Shown here: one piece after another, positions 6,175 to 12,505 of the stretch | Position numbering within the stretch: position 1 is the stretch's first letter | How the letters are laid out: each line of letters opens with the position of its first letter | NCBI GenBank assembly: GCA_007123395.1 | Contig: SKLD01000441.1 | Coordinates: forward strand, 1-12,505 | Direction of reading: 5' to 3' | Source of the DNA: Opitutales bacterium | Lineage (GTDB): Bacteria; Verrucomicrobiota; Verrucomicrobiia; Opitutales; Oceanipulchritudinaceae | DNA: 12,505 nucleotides | Translations under genes and position numbers: made by a program | The notes under the pieces: model-generated | Told to the model about the DNA's origin: nothing | Databases searched by the model: none | Seen by the model: only the letters and a program-made list of their open reading frames with translations

Positions 6175-6454
6175 ATCATACAGGGCCACCTTCATCCTCG
6201 ATACGCGTGGATACGAGGATCCCGTGGAAAATCTCGTGGAGAAGCTCTCCGGGATCATCAAAGACCTCGGAGGCGAGGTTACCGACACGGAAAACCACGG
6301 CCGCCGGGACTTTGCCCGCGTGACGGACGCGAAGCACACGGGCGACAGCTACGTGATCTTCCAGTTCTCCGCCCCGGTTTCCCTGCCGGCCCGGCTCCAC
6401 GAAAAACTGCGTCTCGACAAGACGGTGAAGCGCCTCTTGGTTGAGACAGCGTAG
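6155..6454 (+). CDS. rpsF: Small ribosomal subunit protein bS6
   Basis: A 30S subunit protein that pairs with bS18 on the platform. It has 99 residues, short because the acidic C-terminal tail of the E. coli protein is absent. Features are the first strand YRATFILDTRGYEDPVENLVEKL, then GGEVTDTENHGRRDFA and the closing LHEKLRLDKTVKRLLVE. The ATG lies inside the end of pth and is preceded by ACCAAACAATA, with no Shine-Dalgarno sequence. The usual bS18 gene is not found next to it. Confidence 0.95.
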   Translation: MSATLTKSYRATFILDTRGYEDPVENLVEKLSGIIKDLGGEVTDTENHGRRDFARVTDAKHTGDSYVIFQFSAPVSLPARLHEKLRLDKTVKRLLVETA

Positions 6455-6459
6455 TAGGA

Positions 6460-6479
6460 GCGGTGGCTCTTTCCGCCGC
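6460..6479 (+). other. Small hairpin in the rpsF-ssb gap
   Basis: GCGGTGG (6460-6466) can pair with CCGCCGC (6473-6479), 7 bp including one G-U. There is no T run, so it is not a terminator. It may be an RNA-processing or stability element between rpsF and ssb, or chance. Confidence 0.25.
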
Positions 6480-6514
6480 CGCAGTTCACGCAACAAATTC
6501 AACGTCCCACCCCG

Positions 6515-7012
6515 ATGGCCAACTACAATAAAGTGTTTCTCATGGGCAATCTCACGCGCGATCCGGAAAAGCGGGTCACGCCGGGGGGGCTCACGATTGT
6601 GAAGCTCGGCCTCGCGGTGAACCGCCGCTACACCACGAAGGAGGGCGAACAGCGCGAGGAGACGACGTATGTCGACATCGACGCCTTCGGGCGGCAGGCG
6701 GAAGTCATCGCGCAATACTGCTCGAAGGGACGCCCGCTTTTTGTCGAGGGGCGCCTCCGCCTCGACACGTGGCAGGACAAGCAATCGGGCGAGAACCGTA
6801 GCAAGCTCGGTGTCGTGCTCGATAATTTCCAGTTTATCGGAGGCCGCGGGGACGGCGAAGGCGGCGGAGATTCCGGCGGCTACGACCAGTCTTCACCGCC
6901 TGCGAGGCGGTCCGGCGGGGATGGTGCGGGGGCGTCTTCGGGCGGATCTTCGCAGCGCTCCGCCAACCGTCCGCCGGCTGCCGAATTCCCCGAGGACGAC
7001 GTGCCCTTCTGA
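6515..7012 (+). CDS. ssb: Single-stranded DNA-binding protein
   Basis: Binds single-stranded DNA during replication and repair and recruits partners through its tail. It has 165 residues. The OB fold covers about 1-108 (MANYNKVFLMGNLTRDPEKR, YVDIDAFGRQAEVIAQYCSK, LFVEGRLRLDTW). A Gly/Ser/Pro-rich linker of about 45 residues follows, then the canonical acidic tip EDDVPF. It lies 60 bp after rpsF and 54 bp before rplI. Its ATG is preceded by CAACGTCCCACCCCG, with no Shine-Dalgarno sequence. Confidence 0.97.
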   Translation: MANYNKVFLMGNLTRDPEKRVTPGGLTIVKLGLAVNRRYTTKEGEQREETTYVDIDAFGRQAEVIAQYCSKGRPLFVEGRLRLDTWQDKQSGENRSKLGVVLDNFQFIGGRGDGEGGGDSGGYDQSSPPARRSGGDGAGASSGGSSQRSANRPPAAEFPEDDVPF

Positions 7013-7066
7013 ACGGCGGCGTTCCGGTTTTTCAATATTTTTAACCAGTTTAAACGAAGCAATACT

Positions 7067-7582
7067 ATGGCAACTTCCCAACTTCTTCTCGTTCAACCCG
7101 TGGAGGGCCTCGGCGACGAGGGCGATCAAGTGACCGTGCGCGCGGGCTACGCGCGCAACTACCTTCTCCCGCGCAAAATCGCGGTGCCCGTCACGCGGGC
7201 CAACCGCAAGCAGATGGAGGTGTTGAAGCTCCGTGCCGAACAGCGCCGGGCGAAAGAGCTGGAGGGCGCGCAAGCGGTCGCGGCCCGTCTGGAGACGGTA
7301 CAGATCGTCTTCGCCGTCAAGACCGGCCCGGGCGGTAAGATGTTCGGCTCGGTGACGGCGCAGGACCTCATCGACCGTCTCGCGGAGGAGGGCGTGCTGC
7401 TCGAACGCAAGCAGCTCACTATCTACACACCGGTGAAGACGCTCGGCAAGCACGAGACGACGATCAAGTTGCATCCCGAGGTTTCGGTGGAGTTCGCCTT
7501 CGAGGTCGTGTCGGAGAACCCGATCGAGGAAGACGGCGAAGGCGAAGCGACCGCCGCCGCTCCGGCGGAAAGCAACGCCTGA
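7067..7582 (+). CDS. rplI: Large ribosomal subunit protein bL9
   Basis: Binds domain V of 23S rRNA near the L1 stalk. It has 171 residues, about 20 more than usual because of an acidic, Ala-rich C-terminal extension. The N-domain shows LLLVQPVEGLGDEGDQVTVR and GYARNYLLPRKIA. A long connecting helix (about 45-75) and the C-domain with KMFGSVTAQDLIDRL follow. The ATG is preceded by AAACGAAGCAATACT, at most a weak ribosome-binding site. rpsR, its frequent upstream neighbour, is missing here. Confidence 0.96.
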   Translation: MATSQLLLVQPVEGLGDEGDQVTVRAGYARNYLLPRKIAVPVTRANRKQMEVLKLRAEQRRAKELEGAQAVAARLETVQIVFAVKTGPGGKMFGSVTAQDLIDRLAEEGVLLERKQLTIYTPVKTLGKHETTIKLHPEVSVEFAFEVVSENPIEEDGEGEATAAAPAESNA

Positions 7583-7608
7583 TTCTCCGCTTTCGACGGA
7601 AGGGATCC

Positions 7609-9063
7609 ATGGATGCGGGCACGCAAGCGTCGTCGGCGGAAACCGGACGCGGGGGCCGTGTCCTGCCGCAGAACCGTGACGCCGAAGAGAGTTTGCTTGC
7701 GGCGTGCATCCTCGATGCCGGGCAGGACGTCCTCACCGCCTGCGTCGAGGCCAATCTGAAGCCGGAGTCATTTTACCTGCCCGCGCACCAGATCATTTAC
7801 CAGGTGCTGCTCGAACTCTACGGCTCGGGCAAGCCGGTGGAGGAGGTGACGCTCTTCAACGCGTTGGAGACGCGCCAGCTCGGCTCCGTCCGCTGGCTGC
7901 GCGAGAAACACCGCAAGCTGCCGGAGGAGACGCCGCTTATCGACCTCGTCGGGGGGCGGCAGGTTGTCGCGGAGATCACAGGGCGCGACATGGCCCCGAT
8001 GCTTCACGCGCGCCAGTGGCTCGAGCTGGTGCGGGAAAAATGGCTCCTGCGGCGGCTCATCGAAACCGCCTCGCAGATTGCGGACGACGCCTACACCAGC
8101 CACGACAAGCTGGATGTCTTTATCGACCGCGTGGAGCAGCAGATCCTCGGGATCAACGAGGTGCGCTACGCCGACTCCGTGAAGCCGTTCTCCACCGCGG
8201 TGGACGACGCCTCGCACCTCATCGAGCAGATCCTCAAGGGGCAGAACGAAAACGGGGTCATGACCGGATTCCAGGATGTTGACGCCATCACCTTCGGGCT
8301 GCATCCGGGGCAGATGGTGGTCCTGGCAGCGCGTCCCTCCATGGGCAAGACCTCCTTCGGCATGAATATCGCGGAAAACGCCGCGTTGCCTTTGAAGGGC
8401 AGGGGCGAGCCCGTTCCGACGCTCGTCTTCAGCCTTGAAATGCCCGCCGAGCAGCTCGCCATGCGCATGCTCTGCGGACGCGCCCGCGTGAATATGAACA
8501 AAGTGCGCAACAAGTTCGTCAGCAAAGAGCAGTTGCGCGAGATTTCCCGCGTCGGCAAGGAACTCAAGGCCGCGCCCATCTGGGTGGATGATTCGAGCAA
8601 CCTCAACATCCTCGAGCTGCGCGCCAAGGCGCGCCGCCTCCACCGTAAGCACAACCTCCGTCTCATCGTGGTGGATTACCTCCAGCTCATTGCCGGAACG
8701 GACAGCCGCGTGCCGCGCGAGCAGCAGATCTCCGAAATCAGCCGCGGTGTCAAGGGCATGGCAAAGGAACTGGGCCTCCCGGTCCTTGTTCTCAGCCAGC
8801 TCAACCGCTCCTCCGAGAAGGAGAACCGCCAGCCGCGCATCTCCGACCTGCGCGAGTCCGGCTCCATCGAGCAGGACGCCGATGTCGTTTTCCTCCTTGC
8901 CACGCGGCAGAAGAGTGAGGATAACGCCGGCATTCCTCAAGCTTCGCATGAGCGCGATCTGATCATTGCGAAGCAGCGCAACGGCCCAACCGGAGAGGTG
9001 CCGTTGACTTTCATCCCGGACTTCACGCGTTTTGAGAACTACAGTGCACCCATCAGTGAGTAA
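7609..9063 (+). CDS. dnaB: Replicative DNA helicase DnaB
   Basis: Hexameric 5'-3' helicase that unwinds DNA at the replication fork. It has 484 residues. The N-terminal domain begins at LPQNRDAEESLLAACI. The RecA-like domain carries Walker A AARPSMGKTSFG (Lys247), FSLEMPAEQL, and Walker B LIVVDYLQLI (Asp356). SQLNRSSEKENRQPRISDLRESGSIEQDAD and KQRNGPTGEV follow. Residues of about 93-111 (VRWLREKHRKLPEETPLID) look like extra sequence relative to typical DnaB, ahead of the GG..V..I segment. The start is supported by GGAAGGGA just upstream (7598-7605), the best Shine-Dalgarno-like sequence in the block though close to the ATG. The rplI-dnaB neighbourhood is common. The 3' end overlaps the likely bamA start. 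Confidence 0.97.
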   Translation: MDAGTQASSAETGRGGRVLPQNRDAEESLLAACILDAGQDVLTACVEANLKPESFYLPAHQIIYQVLLELYGSGKPVEEVTLFNALETRQLGSVRWLREKHRKLPEETPLIDLVGGRQVVAEITGRDMAPMLHARQWLELVREKWLLRRLIETASQIADDAYTSHDKLDVFIDRVEQQILGINEVRYADSVKPFSTAVDDASHLIEQILKGQNENGVMTGFQDVDAITFGLHPGQMVVLAARPSMGKTSFGMNIAENAALPLKGRGEPVPTLVFSLEMPAEQLAMRMLCGRARVNMNKVRNKFVSKEQLREISRVGKELKAAPIWVDDSSNLNILELRAKARRLHRKHNLRLIVVDYLQLIAGTDSRVPREQQISEISRGVKGMAKELGLPVLVLSQLNRSSEKENRQPRISDLRESGSIEQDADVVFLLATRQKSEDNAGIPQASHERDLIIAKQRNGPTGEVPLTFIPDFTRFENYSAPISE

Positions 9064-11434
9064 ATCCGTATCCTTTTTCCGCTTGGCTGCCGCCGCCGTG
9101 GTTCTCGCCCTTTTCGCGGTCCTCCCGCGGGCCGGGGCGCAGGCACCGGGCGACCAGCCGATCGTCGGCGACATCCGCATCGAGTTCATCGATTTCCGTA
9201 ACGTCAGTGACGAAGCCATCTTTGCCCGTATCCAGATCCGCCGGGGAATGCCCTACAGCGAGGTCCTCGTCGACCGCTCCATCCGCTCCCTCTATGACAC
9301 CCGGCTCTTCGATTTCATCGAGGCGCGCACGGAGGCCATGCCGGACGGGCGCGTGCGGGTGATCTTTAACGTGCAGGCGCGCTACCGCGTGCGCGAGGTT
9401 CGGATCGAGGGCAACGAGAGCATCCGCACCCGCCGCCTCCAGCGCGAAATGCGGATTGAGCCCAACCGTTCCCTCGACGAGCGCGGCGTGCGCCGCGACG
9501 CCGACGAGATCCTCACCCTCTACCGCGACCGCGGGTTTACCGACGCCACGGTCGACTACGAGATCGTGCGTGACCCCGACTCCGGCCTCGGCGATGTGAT
9601 TTTCCGCATCGACGAGGGGGAGCGGTTGAGGATCAGACGCATCGAGTTTATCGGCAACGAAGAGTTTACCGACCGGCGTCTGCGGCGTTCCATGGAAACA
9701 CGGCGCCGCTGGTTTATGTCGTGGCTCACCGGCACTGGACGGTTCGACGAGTCGAAGTTCCATGATGACCTCGACCGCCTGAGGGTAAAGTACCTCAACG
9801 CCGGCTACCTCGATGTCAGTATCCCCGAGGCCAACGTCTCCATCGAATATCCCACGCCCCGGCAAATGTTGGTGACCATACGCATCGACGAGGGCCGCCA
9901 ATACCGTGTCGGCGATATCTTCTTCGAGGGCAATGAGATCTTCAACGATGTCCAGCTCTTCTGGTCGCTCAATCTTCTGCCCGGCGACGTCTTTTCGCCC
10001 GAAATTCTCGACGAGGACGTGGAGCGCCTCACCGATATGTACGGAGCACTGGGCTATCTTGACACCTCCGTCCGCCCCGAGCGCCGTCCCAATATCGAAA
10101 CAGGCGACATCGATCTTGTCTACCGCATCCGCGAGAGCGAACGCTTTCAGGTGGAATCCATTGTCATCGAGGGCAACACAAAGACCAAGAGCACCGTCAT
10201 CATCCGTGAACTGGCCCTCTCTCCGGGACGCACTTTCAACCTCGTCAATATGAAGGTGAGCGAGGCGCGCCTGCGCAACACCCGCTATTTCGAGGAAGTC
10301 CGCCTCAGTCCGGAGCCGACAGGCATTCCCGGACGGCGTAATCTCAAGGTGCGTTTGCGGGAAGGACGCACGGGCAATTTCCAGTTCGGGGCGGGCTTCA
10401 GCTCGCTCGAGCGTGCCGTCTTCTTCTTCGAAGTCTCACAGTCCAATTTCGATCTTTTCAAGTGGCGCTCGCCTTACCTGCAGGGCGCCGGGCAGAAGTT
10501 CCGCTTTCGCGGCTCCATCGGTTCGCGCTCCAACGAGCTGGTCATCGGCTTTGAGGAACCTTGGCTCTTCCAAGAGCGCCTCGCCCTCGGCATCGAGTTG
10601 TTCCGGCGCGAGACGGACTTCGTCTCCACCGCCTACGACGAATTGCGCATGGGCGTAGAGGTCTATCTGCGCAAACGTCTCATCGGCCTCATCGACGGTC
10701 AGGCGGCTTACACCTTTGAGATCGTCGACCTGCGGCTCAACCGACCGCCGGAGCAGGTGCCTTTTGTCATCGCCGAAGAGGCGGCGCAGAGCCCGCGCTC
10801 CGTTTCCAAACTCGCTCTCTCCCTCGTGCGGGATACGCGCAATGACCTCATTTTCACCACCCGCGGCAGCCGCATGCAGGTCACCGGCACTTTCGCCGGC
10901 ATCGGCGGCGACACCGAGTATATAGGCCTTGAGACACGCAACGCCTTCTTCATCCCCACCTTCGAACTGGGCGACCAAGTTATCAGCGTCCTTGCCCGCG
11001 CCGGATCGCTTTGGGAGTACAGCAACCAGAATGTCCCCTTTTTCGACCGCTATTACCTTGGCGGCCCGAACAGCTTGCGCGGCTTCGAGTTCCGCGAGGT
11101 GGGGCCGGTCGATACGTCGCGCGGCTTTTTCGAGCCCGTCGGCGGACGCTCCTACGGCTTCGGCAGTCTCGAATACTCCGTCCGCGTCGCTGAGCCCCTG
11201 CGCCTCGCCGTGTTCTACGACTGGGGCTTTGTCAATGCGCGGGAGTTCGACTTCAATCCCGCCAATTACAATGACAACTGGGGCTTCGGCATCCGCTTGC
11301 TTGTCCTCGGTAATCCGCTGCGCCTCGACTTCGGTATCCCCATTACCTCGGGCAACTTCGACGAAAACACCAACCAGTTCATCCCCAACCGGCGGGGCAA
11401 CCAGTTCAACTTCGCCTTCGGAACCCGTTTTTAG
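9044..11434 (+). CDS. bamA: Outer membrane protein assembly factor BamA
   Basis: Inserts beta-barrel proteins into the outer membrane. It has about 796 residues. A signal peptide with a hydrophobic core AAAAVVLALFAVL and an AGAQA cleavage site spans residues 1-34. Five POTRA domains follow, beginning near VGDIRIEF, VREVRIEGNESI, IRRIEFIGNEEFT, VGDIFFEGNEIFND and VESIVIEGNTKTK. The C-terminal half is an Omp85 barrel with GGPNSLRGFEF, the loop-6 (V/L)RGF motif (678-681). The last residue is the expected terminal Phe (FNFAFGTRF). No ATG fits. Candidates are TTG 9032, GTG 9044 and GTG 9056, all inside the dnaB 3' end. GTG 9044 is preferred weakly because GAGA lies about 8 nt upstream. GTG 9056, whose GTGAGTAA overlaps the dnaB stop, is nearly as good. 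The adjacent skp gene supports the role. Confidence 0.95.
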   Translation: MHPSVSKSVSFFRLAAAAVVLALFAVLPRAGAQAPGDQPIVGDIRIEFIDFRNVSDEAIFARIQIRRGMPYSEVLVDRSIRSLYDTRLFDFIEARTEAMPDGRVRVIFNVQARYRVREVRIEGNESIRTRRLQREMRIEPNRSLDERGVRRDADEILTLYRDRGFTDATVDYEIVRDPDSGLGDVIFRIDEGERLRIRRIEFIGNEEFTDRRLRRSMETRRRWFMSWLTGTGRFDESKFHDDLDRLRVKYLNAGYLDVSIPEANVSIEYPTPRQMLVTIRIDEGRQYRVGDIFFEGNEIFNDVQLFWSLNLLPGDVFSPEILDEDVERLTDMYGALGYLDTSVRPERRPNIETGDIDLVYRIRESERFQVESIVIEGNTKTKSTVIIRELALSPGRTFNLVNMKVSEARLRNTRYFEEVRLSPEPTGIPGRRNLKVRLREGRTGNFQFGAGFSSLERAVFFFEVSQSNFDLFKWRSPYLQGAGQKFRFRGSIGSRSNELVIGFEEPWLFQERLALGIELFRRETDFVSTAYDELRMGVEVYLRKRLIGLIDGQAAYTFEIVDLRLNRPPEQVPFVIAEEAAQSPRSVSKLALSLVRDTRNDLIFTTRGSRMQVTGTFAGIGGDTEYIGLETRNAFFIPTFELGDQVISVLARAGSLWEYSNQNVPFFDRYYLGGPNSLRGFEFREVGPVDTSRGFFEPVGGRSYGFGSLEYSVRVAEPLRLAVFYDWGFVNAREFDFNPANYNDNWGFGIRLLVLGNPLRLDFGIPITSGNFDENTNQFIPNRRGNQFNFAFGTRF

Positions 11435-11596
11435 TTGAACCTCCGGGGCCTGCCCGCAGTCTCTCCCCACGATTCCCCGTGCGTCGGAAACTCATTTTCA
11501 ACCCTTCATTTACCGCTCGACGCGCGGCGCAATCACCTCTTTGATGAGCGGTTTTGTTTTCATTTCATTCGTTTTCGAACACCAACACAGTCATTT

Positions 11597-12166
11597 ATGA
11601 ACAAGAAGTACCTCGCATTCGTTTCCGCCCTTGCCTTGGTCATCGCCGCTCCGGCCTTTGCCAATGTCAAGATCGCCACCGTCAGCATGGAGCGTCTTTT
11701 CGACGGCTACTACAAACGCGAAGAGGCGTTCGACCGTCTCTCCAGTGTGCAGCGCCAAGCGCAGGAAGAGGCCGAAGAGCGCGCCGCCCCCCTTCAGCGC
11801 ATGCAGGAAGAACTCCAAGAGCTTGAAGAACGCGCCGAAAACCAGCTCCTCTCCGAAGAAGCCCGCGCCGACCTCGTGCAGGAGTTCAATATGAAGCTCC
11901 AACGCCTCCAGCAGGCGGCGCAGGAACACCGCCGCTGGGAGCAGCAAAAGATGCAGGAACTCCAGCAGCGCCAACAGACCATCCGCATGAACCTCATTGA
12001 GGAAATCCGCGACGTCGTCCTCGCCGTGGCGCGTGAAGACGGTGTCGAACTCGTCTTCGATACCTCCGACGTCACCGGCAGCGGCGTTCCCGCCGTCCTC
12101 TACGCCGCCTCCGGCTTTGACATGACCGACAAGGTGATGCGCGAACTCAACCGCAGCGCTCCCTGA
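11597..12166 (+). CDS. skp: OmpH/Skp-family periplasmic chaperone
   Basis: Holds unfolded outer-membrane proteins in the periplasm and hands them to BamA. It has 189 residues. The signal peptide MNKKYLAFVSALALVIAAPAFA is likely cleaved after residue 22. The mature start NVKIATVSMERLFDGYY is the typical OmpH strand. A long Glu/Gln/Arg-rich coiled coil (about 42-140) forms the tentacle. The C-terminal strand region is VELVFDTSDVTGSGVPAVLY, then ASGFDMTDKVMREL. It lies 162 bp after bamA, a conserved pairing. That gap has no other gene and no clear promoter. The ATG context ACACAGTCATTT has no Shine-Dalgarno sequence. Confidence 0.94.
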   Translation: MNKKYLAFVSALALVIAAPAFANVKIATVSMERLFDGYYKREEAFDRLSSVQRQAQEEAEERAAPLQRMQEELQELEERAENQLLSEEARADLVQEFNMKLQRLQQAAQEHRRWEQQKMQELQQRQQTIRMNLIEEIRDVVLAVAREDGVELVFDTSDVTGSGVPAVLYAASGFDMTDKVMRELNRSAP

Positions 12167-12192
12167 GCCCGCGCCTTCAACCAAATTTCCGC

Positions 12193-12229
12193 GAAAGCCC
12201 CCGCTTCCTCTTACGGAACGGGGGCTTTC
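12193..12229 (+). terminator. Intrinsic terminator after skp
   Basis: GAAAGCCCCCG (12193-12203) pairs perfectly with CGGGGGCTTTC (12219-12229), 11 bp. The stem is extended by TTCC/GGAA after a one-base bulge, with loop TCTTAC. It is followed by the T-rich TCTCTTTCTTT on the plus strand. It lies 26 bp after the skp stop and closes the block. It sits between convergent genes, but the minus-strand side lacks a strong T run, so termination there would be weaker. Confidence 0.9.
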
Positions 12230-12271
12230 TCTTTCTTTGCGGTGAAACGGACTGCAAAATCCCGCACTGCG

Positions 12272-12505
12272 CTACCTGCGGATGAGGCGCTGCAAAGCGT
12301 AAACAAGCAAACCCGGCGGGCCGGTGACCCACGTCAGGAGCAGTGCCGCCGTCGGATTGGTGCGGCGTTTCAAGGCGTCCCGGAAGATGGCGCAGCCGAG
12401 GAACAGATTGAGAATCTGGATATGACAGATGAACAAAAGCAGCAGCAAGGGGTGGCGCGCGATGCTGCGCGCGGCATTGTAGTCGACCGAAGCGACAACC
12501 GGTAG
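12272..12505 (-). CDS. Small integral membrane protein, ABA4-like/DUF4281-type (5' end outside window)
   Basis: An open minus-strand frame runs from the right edge to TAG (12272-12274), giving the last 77 residues. It has two hydrophobic segments, PLLLLFICHIQILNLFLG (about 19-36) and TAALLLTWVTGPPGLLVYAL (about 52-71). They are joined by the basic loop FRDALKRRTN, and the end is QRLIRR. The pattern NLFLG...RDA...LLLTWVTGPPGLLVY resembles the C-terminus of the ABA4-like (DUF4281) membrane family (LFVG...RDA...LGPxGLLLY). The family call rests on this pattern and is tentative. Function in bacteria is unknown to me. It is convergent with skp, with the terminator between them. Confidence 0.55.
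   Translation of the reverse strand, partial: LPVVASVDYNAARSIARHPLLLLLFICHIQILNLFLGCAIFRDALKRRTNPTAALLLTWVTGPPGLLVYALQRLIRR

Noticed and set aside
7768..9219. Long minus-strand frame opposite dnaB, plus similar long frames opposite bamA and pth
   Set aside because: Antisense shadows of high-GC genes; the plus-strand products are unmistakable.
12242..12505. Plus-strand 87-codon frame at the right edge
   Set aside because: Composition is that of an antisense shadow (Gln/Arg/Ala-rich, no motif), it begins just after a terminator, and the opposite strand encodes a sensible membrane protein.
1..12505. CRISPR array, prophage, IS element or defence system
   Set aside because: No regularly spaced repeats, no transposase or integrase, and no phage or defence proteins were seen on either strand.

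Overview
The window is a high-GC bacterial chromosome segment. The right two thirds carry a plus-strand housekeeping block: rplY - pth - rpsF - ssb - rplI - dnaB - bamA - skp. This order, together with weak or absent Shine-Dalgarno sequences, points to Verrucomicrobiota and most likely Opitutae. That placement comes from remembered gene order and is not a computed phylogeny. No gene here looks like a defence, phage or secondary-metabolism system.

Left third (1-4082, minus strand): a carbohydrate-degradation cluster, partly in ruins. A cytoplasmic GH65 enzyme (2015-3973) is intact or nearly so. It carries the three acidic residues of the hydrolase-type (ATHL1-like) branch. Downstream of it lie about 400 bp with two copies of a ~63-bp repeat, each holding a hairpin with a GNRA tetraloop when read on the plus strand. 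Beyond that come remnants of a broken operon. There is a 37-codon ORF whose stop overlaps the next start (ATGA). Next is the first ~45 codons of a GH13 enzyme, joined directly to the body of a GH94-like phosphorylase, with a frameshift just past the join. The GH94 part then appears to lack the section holding the usual DWND catalytic motif. Its C-terminal section resumes in another frame and runs off the left edge.

Middle (4083-4839): a GIY-YIG nuclease remnant, a tRNA-Asn(GTT), and a decayed second tRNA-Asn just upstream of the good one. A 42-bp perfect direct repeat covers the shared 5' halves. About 240 bp of leader sequence before rplY follows.

Right (4840-12240): translation and replication genes (bL25, peptidyl-tRNA hydrolase, bS6, SSB, bL9, DnaB). 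These are followed by two outer-membrane biogenesis genes: BamA, which inserts beta-barrel proteins, and the periplasmic chaperone Skp/OmpH that delivers its clients. Gaps are short, pth/rpsF and dnaB/bamA overlap, and a strong intrinsic terminator follows skp, so the block is probably one or two transcription units. rpsR, often found between ssb and rplI, is absent. At the right edge the 3' end of a convergent minus-strand membrane-protein gene (ABA4-like/DUF4281-type) enters the window.

The most notable observations are the GH13::GH94 deletion chimera, the tRNA-Asn pseudo-duplicate with compensatory anticodon-stem changes, the GNRA-hairpin repeats, and the near absence of Shine-Dalgarno sequences before essential genes.
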